Source: Occultella gossypii (lineage in GTDB: Bacteria > Actinomycetota > Actinomycetes > Actinomycetales > Beutenbergiaceae). Taken from it: a stretch of 64,000 nt of DNA. The position numbers and the translations under genes were made by a program. The stretch spans positions 152,482 to 216,481 of the forward strand of contig NZ_JAGSHT010000021.1 in the NCBI RefSeq assembly GCF_019947135.1, written 5' to 3'. Under the pieces are notes generated by a model that ran no database searches, was not told the origin of the DNA, and saw only the letters and a program-made list of their open reading frames with translations. This document shows, one piece after another, positions 34,449 to 43,582 of this stretch (position 1 is its first letter; each line of letters starts with the position of its first letter).

Positions 34449-36200
34449 ATGTCCGGCCACGTGAAGGACATGCGGAACACGGCGGGGCGCGCCCGGGGCA
34501 GGCCCGGGTCGGCCGGCAGGGTTCCACGGCGCAGCACCATCGCCTGGGTCGTCGCGGGCGCGATCCCGCTCGCGTTCCTCGCCGTGTTCTTCGCCTGGCC
34601 GGTCGCGGCACTGGTCGGCCGCGGCTTCACCACCGACGGCGCCCTCGACCTCTCCGGGTTCGCGGAGGTGTTCGCCCGCCCCCGGACCTGGCGGATCATC
34701 CGGCTCACCCTGGTCCAGGCCCTGCTCGGCACCACCCTCGCGGTGCTGCTCGGGCTGCCCGGCGCGTACCTGCTGTACCGGCGAACGTTCCGCGGCCGGG
34801 CGCTGGTGCGGGCGTTCGTCACGGTGCCGTTCGTGCTGCCGACCGTGGTGGTCGGCGTCGCGTTCCGGTCACTGCTCACCGAGGGCGGCCCACTCGGCTT
34901 CCTGCACCTGGACGGCACGTTCACCGCGATCGTCCTGGCGCTCGTGTTCTTCAACTACACGGTGGTGGTGCGCACGGTCGGTGGCCTGTGGGAGCGCCTC
35001 GACCCGCGCACCGAGCAGGCCGCCCGCGCCCTCGGCGCTCCACCGTGGCGGGCGTTCCTGACCGTGACCCTGCCCGCGCTGACCCCGGCCATCGCATCCG
35101 CCGCGTCCGTGGTGTTCCTGTTCTGCGCCACCGCGTTCGGGGTGGTCATGGTCCTCGGCGGCACCCGGTACGGCACCATCGAGACCGAGATCTGGATCCA
35201 GACCACCCAGTTCCTGGACCTGCGCACCGCAGCCGTGCTCTCGGTGGTCCAGCTCGTGGTGGTCGGGGTGTCCCTGGCCCTGTTCTCGCGGGCCCGCGCC
35301 CGCCGCGAACGCGCGCTTGACCTGCAGGGCCGGCCCGCCGACGAGCAGACCGCGCAGCGGCTGCGCCTGTGGAACCGGAGCCGTCCTGGAGGCGACCTCC
35401 TTCCCACCGTGGTGACCTCCGCCGTCGTCATCGTCCTGCTCGCACTCCCCTTGGGGAACCTGCTCGTCCGCTCCCTGCGCACCCCGGACGGGTGGAGTCT
35501 GGGCAACTACGCGGCGCTGGGCACCACCGGTGGGGACAACGCGCTGACCGTGACGGTCTGGGAGGCCGCCGCGAACTCGCTGCGGATCGCCGTGGACGCC
35601 ACCGTGCTCGCCGTCGTGATGGGCACGCTCGTGGCGCTCGTGGTCTCGCGGCGCCCCCGCAACCCGCTCGGGCGGCGCGCGGTGTGGTGGCTCGACGCCG
35701 TGTTCATGCTGCCGCTCGGGGTCTCGGCCGTGACGGTCGGGTTCGGGTTCCTGATCACGTTGAACCACCCGCCGCTGGATCTGCGCAGCTCGGCGGTCCT
35801 GATCCCGATCGCGCAGGCCGTGGTGGCCATCCCGCTCGTGGTGCGCACCGTGCTGCCGGTACTGCGTGCCATCGACCCGCATCTGCGGGAGGCCGCCGGC
35901 GTGCTCGGTGCGGCGCCGTGGCGGGTGCTGCTCACCGTGGACGGACCGTTCCTGATCCGCTCCCTCGGGCTTGCCATCGGGTTCGCGTTCGCCGTCTCGC
36001 TCGGTGAGTTCGGGGCCACGTCCTTCCTGTCCCGCCCGGACCGGCCCACGTTGCCTGTGGTGATCTTCCGGCTGATCGGGCGGCCCGGCCCGGAGAACTA
36101 CGGGATGGCGCTCGCCGCGTCCGTGGTGCTGGCGGTGCTCACGGCGACCATCATGGGCGTGGCCGAACGGCTGCGTCACGAAGGGGCAGGGGAGTTCTGA
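34449..36200 (+). CDS. thiP: thiamine ABC transporter permease
   Basis: A 583-residue inner-membrane protein with two homologous permease halves of six helices each. EAA-loop motifs are LGAPPWRAFLTVTLPALTPAIASA in the first half and LGAAPWRVLLTVDGPFLIRSLGLA in the second. This duplicated form is typical of ThiP and FbpB. It forms the channel for ThiB-delivered thiamine. It starts 11 nt after thiB; its stop overlaps the thiQ start (TGATG). Confidence 0.93.
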   Translation: MSGHVKDMRNTAGRARGRPGSAGRVPRRSTIAWVVAGAIPLAFLAVFFAWPVAALVGRGFTTDGALDLSGFAEVFARPRTWRIIRLTLVQALLGTTLAVLLGLPGAYLLYRRTFRGRALVRAFVTVPFVLPTVVVGVAFRSLLTEGGPLGFLHLDGTFTAIVLALVFFNYTVVVRTVGGLWERLDPRTEQAARALGAPPWRAFLTVTLPALTPAIASAASVVFLFCATAFGVVMVLGGTRYGTIETEIWIQTTQFLDLRTAAVLSVVQLVVVGVSLALFSRARARRERALDLQGRPADEQTAQRLRLWNRSRPGGDLLPTVVTSAVVIVLLALPLGNLLVRSLRTPDGWSLGNYAALGTTGGDNALTVTVWEAAANSLRIAVDATVLAVVMGTLVALVVSRRPRNPLGRRAVWWLDAVFMLPLGVSAVTVGFGFLITLNHPPLDLRSSAVLIPIAQAVVAIPLVVRTVLPVLRAIDPHLREAAGVLGAAPWRVLLTVDGPFLIRSLGLAIGFAFAVSLGEFGATSFLSRPDRPTLPVVIFRLIGRPGPENYGMALAASVVLAVLTATIMGVAERLRHEGAGEF

Positions 36201-37339
36201 TGAGCGGTCTGAGCGTCGCCGGGGCCGTGGTCACCTATGCCGGTACGACGGCGGTCGCCGGGGTGGATCTCGACGTGGCGGTCGGCGAGGTGGTCGCCCT
36301 GCTCGGGCCGTCCGGGTGCGGCAAGTCCTCACTGCTGCGTGCCGTCGCCGGCCTCGAGCCGCTCACCGCCGGGCGGGTCGCCTGGGACGGGGCCGATCTG
36401 CGTGACGTCCCGGTGCACCGGCGGGGGTTCGGGTTGATGTTCCAGGACGGGCAGCTGTTCACGCACCGGGACGTCGCCGGGAACGTCGCCTACGGGCTTG
36501 AGATGGCCCGGGTCCCTGCCGCCGAGCGTCGGGACCGGGTCGATGAGCTGTTGGAGCTGGTCGGCCTCGCGGGGTACCAGCGGCGCCCCGTGGTGACGCT
36601 GTCCGGTGGCGAGCAGCAGCGGGTCGCGTTGGCCCGCTCGCTCGCGCCCCGGCCGCGGCTGCTGCTCCTGGACGAGCCGCTCTCGGCGCTGGACCGGTCG
36701 CTGCGCGAGCGCCTGGCCAGCGACCTGCACGACATCCTCCGCCGCGCCGGGACCACGTCCCTGTATGTCACCCACGACCACGACGAGGCGTTCACCGTCG
36801 CCGACCGGGTCGCGGTGATGCGCGCCGGCGAACTCGTGCAGGTGGGCCGTCCCGCCGAGCTGTGGGCCGCGCCCGCGGACGCCGACGTGGCCGCGTTCCT
36901 CGGGTACCGGGTGGTGGCCGCCCACGGGGGTGGGCGGCTCGGGCTCGGACCGCGGGCGCTCGAGGTGGTCGGGGTGGTGGCCGGTGACGGCGTGGGCGGC
37001 GAGTCGGCGGACGGCTGGGCCGACGCGCTGGGCGGCGGCGCGGGCGCGTCCGCGGAAGCGGCGGGGTCCGGCGGCCACGGCGTGGGTGGCGAGGCTTCGG
37101 AAGGTGCGGCGAGGTCGCCGCGCACACCTGCCCCTTCCGCGGAAGCGCCCGGTTCGGGAGGCGACGGCGACCTGACCGGGCGAGTCACCGCCGTCGGGTT
37201 CTCGCGCGGGCGCACCACCGTGATGGTGGACCTGCCCGACTGGGGCGAGCAGCGCGCCGTTGCCGCGGGCATCGCCGCGATCGGCACCGGCGACCTGGTG
37301 CGGCTGCGCCTGGACCCGGCTGGCGTCGTCGCGCTCTGA
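36200..37339 (+). CDS. thiQ: thiamine ABC transporter ATPase with long linker and C-terminal domain
   Basis: A 379-residue ATPase. Walker A GPSGCGKSS (residues 36-44), signature LSGGEQQRVALARS, Walker B LLLLDEPLSALD, then the switch His in YVTHDHDEAF. Unlike ordinary ThiQ (about 230 residues) it continues through an RLGLGPRALEVVG segment, a low-complexity Gly/Ala linker of about 65 residues with internal repeats, and a TOBE-like end (LTGRVTAVGFSRGRTTVMVDL). Substrate assignment rests on the riboswitch and ThiB. A short gap of 290 nt follows, holding a palindromic element and the next promoter. Confidence 0.92.
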   Translation: MSGLSVAGAVVTYAGTTAVAGVDLDVAVGEVVALLGPSGCGKSSLLRAVAGLEPLTAGRVAWDGADLRDVPVHRRGFGLMFQDGQLFTHRDVAGNVAYGLEMARVPAAERRDRVDELLELVGLAGYQRRPVVTLSGGEQQRVALARSLAPRPRLLLLDEPLSALDRSLRERLASDLHDILRRAGTTSLYVTHDHDEAFTVADRVAVMRAGELVQVGRPAELWAAPADADVAAFLGYRVVAAHGGGRLGLGPRALEVVGVVAGDGVGGESADGWADALGGGAGASAEAAGSGGHGVGGEASEGAARSPRTPAPSAEAPGSGGDGDLTGRVTAVGFSRGRTTVMVDLPDWGEQRAVAAGIAAIGTGDLVRLRLDPAGVVAL

Positions 37340-37419
37340 GCTCGGCCCCTCCCAGCGGGTTCCAGGTGAGCCGGCGGCGTCGGTCACGGGTCCGTTGATG
37401 TAGGTGGTGGCGTAGTCGT

Positions 37420-37495
37420 CGAGTTAGTCACCTCGCCGTCGAGGTAGCCGGTTGTCCGGAAGGTGTCCACGACTTACTCGACAGCTAGGTGACTA
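37420..37495. repeat. palindromic element, copy A
   Basis: CGAGTTAGTCA (37420-37430) is matched by CGACTTACTCG (37470-37480). An alternative nested fold pairs TAGTCACCT (37425-37433) with AGGTGACTA (37487-37495), and GTCGAG (37438-37443) with CTCGAC (37477-37482). The CGAGTNAGTCG pattern recurs at 45.4 kb. It could also act as the thi operon terminator. Confidence 0.55.
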
Positions 37496-37597
37496 GGTGG
37501 GCGTCGCGCCGGTCCGTACGAAGCCGTGCTCCGGCTCACCGGCCGTGGCGTGGCTCACGGGAATACCGGTGGCGCTCCGGCGTTCCCTGGAGTACGA

Positions 37598-37615
37598 TAC
37601 TTGAAGAGTCAACTA
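37598..37615 (+). promoter_or_regulatory. operator-like inverted repeat before the CatE-like gene
   Basis: TACTTGA (37598-37604) and TCAACTA (37609-37615) form an inverted repeat with one mismatch and a 4-nt spacer. It overlaps a GATACT -10-like hexamer and the likely transcription start, 2 nt before AAGGAG. It resembles sites used by quinone- or aldehyde-sensing MarR/DUF24 repressors; the regulator is not in this window. Confidence 0.5.
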
Positions 37616-37630
37616 AAAGGAGTCGGAGAC

Positions 37631-38512
37631 ATGACCACGATCGCCCACCACGATCAGCTCGCGCAGGACACCGCCATGGGCGTCGTCGACCTCATGGTCC
37701 GCGACCTGGACGCGATGATCGCCTACTACTCGACCGGCGTCGGCCTCGACGTGATCACCCACGAGGGCCCCAGCGCCATCCTCGGCCGCGGCACCACGCC
37801 GATCATGCACCTGCGCCAGGAGAAGGACCTGCCCGAGTTCAACCGCCGCGACGCGGGCCTGTTCCACACCGCGATCCTGTTCGACTCCCAGGCCGGTCTC
37901 GCCGGCTCCGTGAACAGCACCGCCCGGTTCGCCCCGCGCAGCTTCACGGGATCCTCCGACCACCTCGTCTCCGAGGCGTTCTACTTCGACGACCCCGAGG
38001 GCAACGGCGTCGAGCTGTACTGGGACCGCCCGCGTGAGGCGTGGACGCGCACCGCCGGTGGCGGCGTGCAGATGGCCACCCTGCCGCTCGACCCGAACTC
38101 CTACCTGCGCACGCACCTCACCGACCAGACCCTGGCCAAGCCGGAGCTCGCCGTCGCCAACATCGGCCACGTGCACCTGCAGGTGGGCGACATCGAGGTG
38201 GCGGAGCAGTTCTACGTCGGCGTGCTCGGTTTCGACGTGATGGCCCGGTTCGGCGCCCAGGCGCTGTTCGTGTCCGCGGGCGGCTACCACCACCACATCG
38301 GCATGAACACCTGGAACAGCGCGGGCGCCGGCCCGCGCGCCGCCTCGCTCGGCCTCGGCCAGGTGAGCATCGAGGTGCCGACCACCGATGACCTGGACGC
38401 GCTGGCCGCCCGCCTCGCCGCGCAGGGCATCGACCGCCGCCACGACGGCGCCGTGCTCCGGTTCGACGACCCGTGGAAGACCCTCGTCGAGGTGCGCCCG
38501 ACCGCGGTCTGA
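37631..38512 (+). CDS. VOC-family protein, CatE-like (catechol 2,3-dioxygenase-like)
   Basis: A 293-residue protein with four beta-alpha-beta-beta-beta modules. The first half starts MGVVDLMVRDLDAMIAYYSTGVGLDV; the second GHVHLQVGDIEVAEQFYVGVLGFDV. Likely metal ligands are His in GLFHTAILF, His in GHVHLQV and Glu in DPEGNGVELYWDRP, as in Bacillus CatE, an extradiol dioxygenase that destroys catechols. AAGGAG at 37617-37622 fixes ATG 37631. The substrate is inferred from similarity only. Regulation probably uses the inverted repeat immediately upstream. Confidence 0.85.
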   Translation: MTTIAHHDQLAQDTAMGVVDLMVRDLDAMIAYYSTGVGLDVITHEGPSAILGRGTTPIMHLRQEKDLPEFNRRDAGLFHTAILFDSQAGLAGSVNSTARFAPRSFTGSSDHLVSEAFYFDDPEGNGVELYWDRPREAWTRTAGGGVQMATLPLDPNSYLRTHLTDQTLAKPELAVANIGHVHLQVGDIEVAEQFYVGVLGFDVMARFGAQALFVSAGGYHHHIGMNTWNSAGAGPRAASLGLGQVSIEVPTTDDLDALAARLAAQGIDRRHDGAVLRFDDPWKTLVEVRPTAV

Positions 38513-38666
38513 GGCGCCCCGGCAGATCCCACGACGGGCGCGCGGCCGCCGACATCGCACCCGCCACGCCGGGATCGCACCTACGCAAGGTTCGAACTCG
38601 ACGTAGCGGGTGCTACGTCAACGGGTGCCGGGGAGGCGTGTTTGAGCGGGCGCGTGCGGACGAGGG

Positions 38667-39785
38667 TCAGAGGGTGAGCTGCCAGGCGGCCCAGACGCTG
38701 GCCTGGCGGAAGCCGAGGGCCACGTTGATGTCGAGCATGTAGTTGTTCTCCTGGGCGTTCCAGGTGTGCACCCGGCGCGCGCCCGGGACCTCGCGGGCGA
38801 TCACCTCGAGGTTCGCGGCCTTGACCAGCATGCCCAGGCGCCTGCCGCGGTGCTCGGCCAGCACCAGCGTGTTCTCCTGGTAGAGCACGTCCGGCTTGCC
38901 GGGGGCCGTGTCGATCTCGGTGTAGCCGGCGAGGGTGCCGCTGGGGATGTGCCGGGCGGCCGTGGCGTAGGTCATCTTGCCCATCGCCGCGCGCACCTGG
39001 TCGAGGTTGGCGACCCGCTCGGCATCCCACACCTCCTCCTGCAGATCGAGACCGGCGGACGGGGCGTCGGTGCTCATCCGGGTCTGCAGCACGCAGTACT
39101 GGTCGACCCACTCCTGCGGCACCGGGCCCTGCCAGGTGACCAGGTCGTAGTCGGGCCCGGCCTTCGCCTGCGATTCCTGCCGGTACCGCACCAGGGTCTC
39201 GGGATCGACCGGCAGCTGTACCTGGGAGTGGCGCTCCACCTGTTCCAGCGCGAAGCCGCGGGCCAGCGCGAACCGTGCGCCGGGGGTGCTGCGGTCGAAG
39301 CGGCCGGTCCCGGTCGGCGGGACCAGTGCGTCCGGGGACTCGGCGTCGGGCTCGGTCGCAATGCCGGCGTCGCCCATGACCTTGGTGCGACCCGCGCCGC
39401 GGGCGATCGCCACGGCGGCGTCCCAGAGCTGGGCGCCGAGGCCGTGCCGTCGCGCCCTGGCGAGGACCTCGACCTCGATGAAGGCCATGTGGGTGTTGTC
39501 CTTCAGTGGCAGGTACACCCACGCGGCGCCGAGGACGGAGTCGGGGTCGCCGTCGGGGGCATCGGCGTCGAGGCCGACGAGCAGGTGCTTCTCGGCGGTC
39601 TTCTGGTTGGCGCGCGAGGCGGTGACGGTCTCGGCCGTGTCGGCCAGGTCGGTGTTGCCCAGGATCTCGAGCACACTTGCGGCGCTGACGGCGACGGCGC
39701 CGCGAACCCGCCAGTCGGGGGTCTCGTCGGAACGGGCGGGCGTCGGTGCCTCGCTGATCCGGAACGTGGTGGCGATGGTGTCCAT
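38667..39785 (-). CDS. tandem-GNAT-domain acetyltransferase
   Basis: A 372-residue protein with two acetyltransferase folds. The first, residues about 35-180, has VLARARRHGLGAQLWDAAVAIARGAG, the acetyl-CoA loop pattern. The second, about 200-370, has TLVLAEHRGRRLGMLVKAANLEVI and ends TWNAQENNYMLDINVALGFRQASVWAAWQL. This arrangement resembles mycothiol synthase-like double GNAT proteins, but the substrate is unknown. ATG 39785 (MDTIATTFRIS) starts the conserved part. The 150 nt between it and the CatE-like gene contain nothing clear. Confidence 0.82.
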   Translation of the reverse strand: MDTIATTFRISEAPTPARSDETPDWRVRGAVAVSAASVLEILGNTDLADTAETVTASRANQKTAEKHLLVGLDADAPDGDPDSVLGAAWVYLPLKDNTHMAFIEVEVLARARRHGLGAQLWDAAVAIARGAGRTKVMGDAGIATEPDAESPDALVPPTGTGRFDRSTPGARFALARGFALEQVERHSQVQLPVDPETLVRYRQESQAKAGPDYDLVTWQGPVPQEWVDQYCVLQTRMSTDAPSAGLDLQEEVWDAERVANLDQVRAAMGKMTYATAARHIPSGTLAGYTEIDTAPGKPDVLYQENTLVLAEHRGRRLGMLVKAANLEVIAREVPGARRVHTWNAQENNYMLDINVALGFRQASVWAAWQLTL

Positions 39786-39969
39786 GACTCGAGGGTGAAC
39801 CTGCGCCCGCCCGGTGCGCCAGACATTTACGCGCTCCGCCGGTGGCCCGGCTGGGACGCGGCCGCTGGGGAGTTGTGCCCCCGTCCGGGCGCCGGCCGGC
39901 AGCACTTTCGTTGTTACGCTGCTGGACGTTTGTCAGCACCGGCCGACGACGCCACCAGGAGGTAACCGG

Positions 39970-40668
39970 ATGTCAGGCGACGCGGGCTTGTTCCAGGGCG
40001 GCTTCTGGATCATCTTCGTCGTGATCTTCGTGGTCGTGGCCATCTTCGGCTGGCGCGCGAACAAGAAGCGCCAGGAGGCGCTGCGGGCCTGGGCGGCCGG
40101 GCGCGGCTGGACCTACACCGCGACCCTTCCGGCCCTCGTGCACCGATGGCAGAGCCCGCCGTTCCGGCAGGGCAGTTCGCGGCGCGCGAGTGAGGTGCTC
40201 ACCGGGGTTTTCCAGGGCGAGCAGGCCCTCAGCTTCAACTACACCTACACGACCGGCAGCGGGAAGAGCAGGAGCACCCATCCCTTCCACGTGGTGTCGC
40301 TGCACCTGCCGGCGGAGCTGCCCTGGGTGCAGTTGACCCCGGAGGGGGCCGGCGCGGCGATCGCGAAGTTCTTCGGCGGACAGGACATCGAGTTCGAGTC
40401 CGCGGCCTTCAACGACGCGTGGCGGGTGAAGGCGGCCTCCTCCCGGTTCGCGTACGACTTCATCCACCCGCGGATGATGGAGCGCCTGCTCCAGGGGGAC
40501 GCCGTCGGACGGGCGATCACCGTCGAGGGCCAGGACATCTACCTGTGGGCGAACGGCCGGCAGCGGATCGAGTACGTCGACTCCTACCTGAACCTGCTGT
40601 ACGGGATCGTGCAACTGGTGCCGCGGCACCTTTGGCTCAACGTGGGGCACGATCCGCTGGCCGAGTGA
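39970..40668 (+). CDS. membrane-anchored protein of unknown function (paralogue 1)
   Basis: A 232-residue protein with one N-terminal helix (FWIIFVVIFVVVAIFGW) and a conserved cytoplasmic part. The sequence WAAGRGWTYTATLPALVHRWQSPPF, FFGGQDIEFESAAFNDAWRV, FIHPRMMERLL and NLLYGIVQLVPRHLWLN are shared with the next gene. This architecture (one helix, then a beta-rich domain) is common among unnamed actinobacterial proteins. AGGAGGTAA precedes ATG 39970. No catalytic residues are evident. Role unknown. Confidence 0.75.
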   Translation: MSGDAGLFQGGFWIIFVVIFVVVAIFGWRANKKRQEALRAWAAGRGWTYTATLPALVHRWQSPPFRQGSSRRASEVLTGVFQGEQALSFNYTYTTGSGKSRSTHPFHVVSLHLPAELPWVQLTPEGAGAAIAKFFGGQDIEFESAAFNDAWRVKAASSRFAYDFIHPRMMERLLQGDAVGRAITVEGQDIYLWANGRQRIEYVDSYLNLLYGIVQLVPRHLWLNVGHDPLAE

Positions 40669-40716
40669 ACCGGCCCGGAACTCAAGATCGTCACGACCGG
40701 AAGCAGGGGAGACAGT

Positions 40717-41427
40717 ATGGATCTGGGGGCGATCTTCGCCGGCGGGGTCATCTCGCTGCTGTTCTTCGCGGTGCCCGTCGGGGGCATCGTCCTCGTGGTC
40801 GTGCTGGTGCGTCGCGCGAACCGGCGCCGGCACGCCGCGAACCACCAGTGGGCCGCCGCACGGGGCTGGCAGTACACGCCGCGGGTGGACGGCCTGGAGC
40901 GACGGTGGCAGAGCCCGCCGTTCGGGCGAGGGGGATCCCGACGAGCCACGGAGGTCTTCACCGGCAACTTCCACGGCCGGCAGGCACTGAGTTTCACCTA
41001 CACCTACGTCACCAGCAGCGGTGATAGCAGCACCACGCACACCCACCATGTGGTCGCGCTGCAGCTCCCGGTCCCGCTGCCCTGGATGCAGCTGAGTCCG
41101 GACGGGGCGGGCACCTCGATCGCGAAGTTCTTCGGTGGTCAGGACATCGAGTTCGAATCTGTCGCCTTCAACGAGACTTGGCGGGTCCAGGGCCCGCCGG
41201 GCCGGTTCCCGTTCGACCTCATTCATCCCCGGATGATGGAGCGCCTGCTGCAGCCGGACGCCGTCGGCCGCAACATCACGATCGAGGGTCGCGACGTCTT
41301 CCTCTGGACCCACGGCTCGCAGAAGTTCCAGAACATCGACCCCTACCTCAATCTGCTCTACGGGTTCATCGAGCAGATTCCGCGACACCTGTGGCTGAAC
41401 GTCGGGTACGACCCGCTGGCGCAGTGA
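40717..41427 (+). CDS. membrane-anchored protein of unknown function (paralogue 2)
   Basis: A 236-residue paralogue of the preceding gene, 48 nt downstream on the same strand. It has an N-terminal helix (GVISLLFFAVPVGGIVLVVVLV), then WAAARGWQYTPRVDGLERRWQSPPF, FFGGQDIEFESVAFNETWRV, LIHPRMMERLLQPDAVGRNITIEG and NLLYGFIEQIPRHLWLNVGYDPLAQ. It is clearly a tandem duplication. The stop is immediately adjacent to the convergent response-regulator stop. GGGGAG precedes ATG 40717. Function unknown. Confidence 0.75.
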   Translation: MDLGAIFAGGVISLLFFAVPVGGIVLVVVLVRRANRRRHAANHQWAAARGWQYTPRVDGLERRWQSPPFGRGGSRRATEVFTGNFHGRQALSFTYTYVTSSGDSSTTHTHHVVALQLPVPLPWMQLSPDGAGTSIAKFFGGQDIEFESVAFNETWRVQGPPGRFPFDLIHPRMMERLLQPDAVGRNITIEGRDVFLWTHGSQKFQNIDPYLNLLYGFIEQIPRHLWLNVGYDPLAQ

Positions 41428-42069
41428 TCACCGCCTGATCAGCCCCAGGCTGCGCGCCGCGGCGGTCGCCGCGGTCCGTGAGTCCACACCGAGCTTGGTG
41501 AAGATGTGCACCAGGTGGGACTTCACGGTCGCCTCGGAGATGAACAACTCCCGGGCGATCTGCTGGTTGGAGCGTCCGGCGGCCACCAGGGTGAGGACCT
41601 CGGTCTCCCGGCGGGACAGCGACCGGTCCGGTGCCCGCATCCGGTCCATCAGCCGGAGTGCGACGGCAGGTGCGAGCGCCGACTGCCCGGCCGCCGCCGT
41701 CCGCACGGCCGCGAGCAGTTCCTCCGGCGGGGCGTCCTTGAGCAGGTAGCCCGACGCCCCCGCCTCGACGGCCGCAAGGATGTCCGCGTCGGTGTCATAC
41801 GTCGTCAGGATGAGGACCCGGGGTGCCCGGGGCAGCGCCGCGATCCGCGCGGTGGCGTCCACTCCGGCCATCTCCCGGCCGAACTGCAGGTCCATCAGCA
41901 CCACGTCCAGCCCGGGCGGTTCGGTCGAGGTCAGGTCGACGGCGGCGCGCACCGCCTCGTCCGCCGTGCCGGCCTGCGCCACCACCCGCAGGTCCGGCTC
42001 GGTCTCCAGGACCGCTTTGAGGCCGGCGCGCACCACGGGGTGGTCGTCCGCGAGCAGGATCGAGATCAC
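41428..42069 (-). CDS. NarL/LuxR-family response regulator
   Basis: A 213-residue DNA-binding regulator. The receiver domain (residues 1-120) has acidic pocket Asp8-Asp9 and phospho-acceptor Asp60 in VVLMDLQF, with the conserved Lys in YLLKDAP. The C-terminal domain has the LuxR helix-turn-helix [44 protein letters not shown]. Start GTG 42069 overlaps the kinase stop by 4 nt. With the kinase it likely controls the divergent ABC transporter genes at 43583. Confidence 0.93.
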   Translation of the reverse strand: MISILLADDHPVVRAGLKAVLETEPDLRVVAQAGTADEAVRAAVDLTSTEPPGLDVVLMDLQFGREMAGVDATARIAALPRAPRVLILTTYDTDADILAAVEAGASGYLLKDAPPEELLAAVRTAAAGQSALAPAVALRLMDRMRAPDRSLSRRETEVLTLVAAGRSNQQIARELFISEATVKSHLVHIFTKLGVDSRTAATAAARSLGLIRR

Positions 42070-43373
42070 GGGCGCTGCCGTTCGCTCGAGTGGTCGGGGC
42101 CAGGCCCGACGGCGGTGGCCGGCTCGGTCCGGTCGATCGCGATCGGGAACGTGACGGCCAGAGCCGTGCCGTGCCCCGCCGTGGACTCGACGGTCAGGGC
42201 GCCGCCGAGCTCGACGGCGCGCGAGCGCATCGATGCCAGGCCGAACCCGCCGTCGGGTCCGGGCGCCGGGCGGTCCGCACCGGGCGAGGTGAGGGCCGCG
42301 GCGTCGAAACCGACGCCGTCGTCCACCACGTCGAGCGCGACCTGCTGGTCCATCACGGTCAGCGTCACGGCAGCGCGGGTCGCCCCGGCGTGCCGGGTGG
42401 TGTTGGCCAGGGCGGACTGGGCGATCCGCAACAGCGCCACCTCGACCGGTGTCGGCAGCGCGACCGGGCCGCCCTCCAGGTGGAACGTGACCGGGAGGCC
42501 GGTGCGCTCGGTCGTGGTGGCACACAACCGGCGCAGCGCCCCGATCAGCGAACCGCCCTGCAGCTCGGCCGGGGCGAGCGCCGCGACCAGACGCCGGGCC
42601 TCGCCGAGGTTCTCCTGGGCGGTGCTCCGGGCCTGCTCCACGTGTGCGGCCACGTCCGCCAGTTCGGGGTGATCGGCGAGCCGGCGCCCCGACGCGAGCA
42701 GCAGCAGCTGGATGCTGGACAAGCCCTGAGCCAGGGTGTCGTGGATCTCCCGCGCCAGGCGCTCGCGCTCGGCGAGGACGCCCTGCTCCCGCTCGGCAGC
42801 GGCGAGCTCGGCACGTGTCTGCAGGAGTTCGGCGATCAAGGCCCGGCGCCGCTCGGACTCGGTGCTCAGCTGCTGGAACCCCCACACGGTGGCCACCGCG
42901 ACCGCAGCGCCGAGGAACGGGCCGATCGCCATCGCCGGCGTGAACGCCGGCTGGTGCCAGGCGAACCCGGCCACGGCAGCGATGGCCGTCAGTGCGACCA
43001 TGATCAGTCCGGTCCGCCAGGACAGCAGGTGCAACAGCAGGAAGAACCACGCGAACGCCAGCCAGATCGCGTCCGGGGTGAGCCACAACAGCACCAGCCA
43101 GGCCGCCAGCAGCCCACCGAGCCAGAGCCCGGCGGCCCGGGTGCCGGGCTGCACGCCCACCATCAGTGGGCCGGCCGCGTACACCAGGCCCACCACGATG
43201 GCGACGACCATCACCGCGACCGGTGCTGCGCCGTCGGAGTTGAACGCCCGCACGGCCGCGAGGATCAGCAGCACCGCGACGAGGACGTGCAGGCAAAGCC
43301 GGAGCAGCCACGGCACGGGGGTCGCCGCGCCGCTGGCGGAACCGGGGGTGCGGTGAGCGGTCGTCATGGCCAT
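42066..43373 (-). CDS. NarL-type sensor histidine kinase
   Basis: A 435-residue membrane kinase. About six helices span residues 25-190 ([35 protein letters not shown], and others) with little extracellular sequence, so it probably senses a membrane or envelope signal. The HisKA_3 site is His in [25 protein letters not shown]; the ATPase domain has [10 protein letters not shown] and [19 protein letters not shown] 43373 or 43367 both fit. The stop overlaps the response regulator start, so the two are co-translated. Confidence 0.92.
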   Translation of the reverse strand: MAMTTAHRTPGSASGAATPVPWLLRLCLHVLVAVLLILAAVRAFNSDGAAPVAVMVVAIVVGLVYAAGPLMVGVQPGTRAAGLWLGGLLAAWLVLLWLTPDAIWLAFAWFFLLLHLLSWRTGLIMVALTAIAAVAGFAWHQPAFTPAMAIGPFLGAAVAVATVWGFQQLSTESERRRALIAELLQTRAELAAAEREQGVLAERERLAREIHDTLAQGLSSIQLLLLASGRRLADHPELADVAAHVEQARSTAQENLGEARRLVAALAPAELQGGSLIGALRRLCATTTERTGLPVTFHLEGGPVALPTPVEVALLRIAQSALANTTRHAGATRAAVTLTVMDQQVALDVVDDGVGFDAAALTSPGADRPAPGPDGGFGLASMRSRAVELGGALTVESTAGHGTALAVTFPIAIDRTEPATAVGPGPDHSSERQRP

Positions 43374-43582
43374 CCCAGCGTACGGAGCCGGGGTGCGTCC
43401 GGCATCCATCGAACGTTGGATCGCGCGCTCCGACCTTCGCCGTCCGCGGAGCCATCGGGCGAGCGATGTGGCGCACCGGGCCCGCGAGAGACGCTGATCG
43501 AGGTCGCCGACGAGGCGGCCCGGCCGAACCGGATCACCCGGTCGCCGCTCGCCACCATCCAGTCGTACCTTGGAGATTCCCC

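Noticed and set aside
43374..43582. A gene in the gap between the kinase and the ABC permease
   Set aside because: No frame has a ribosome binding site or recognisable sequence; the gap probably holds the divergent promoters.
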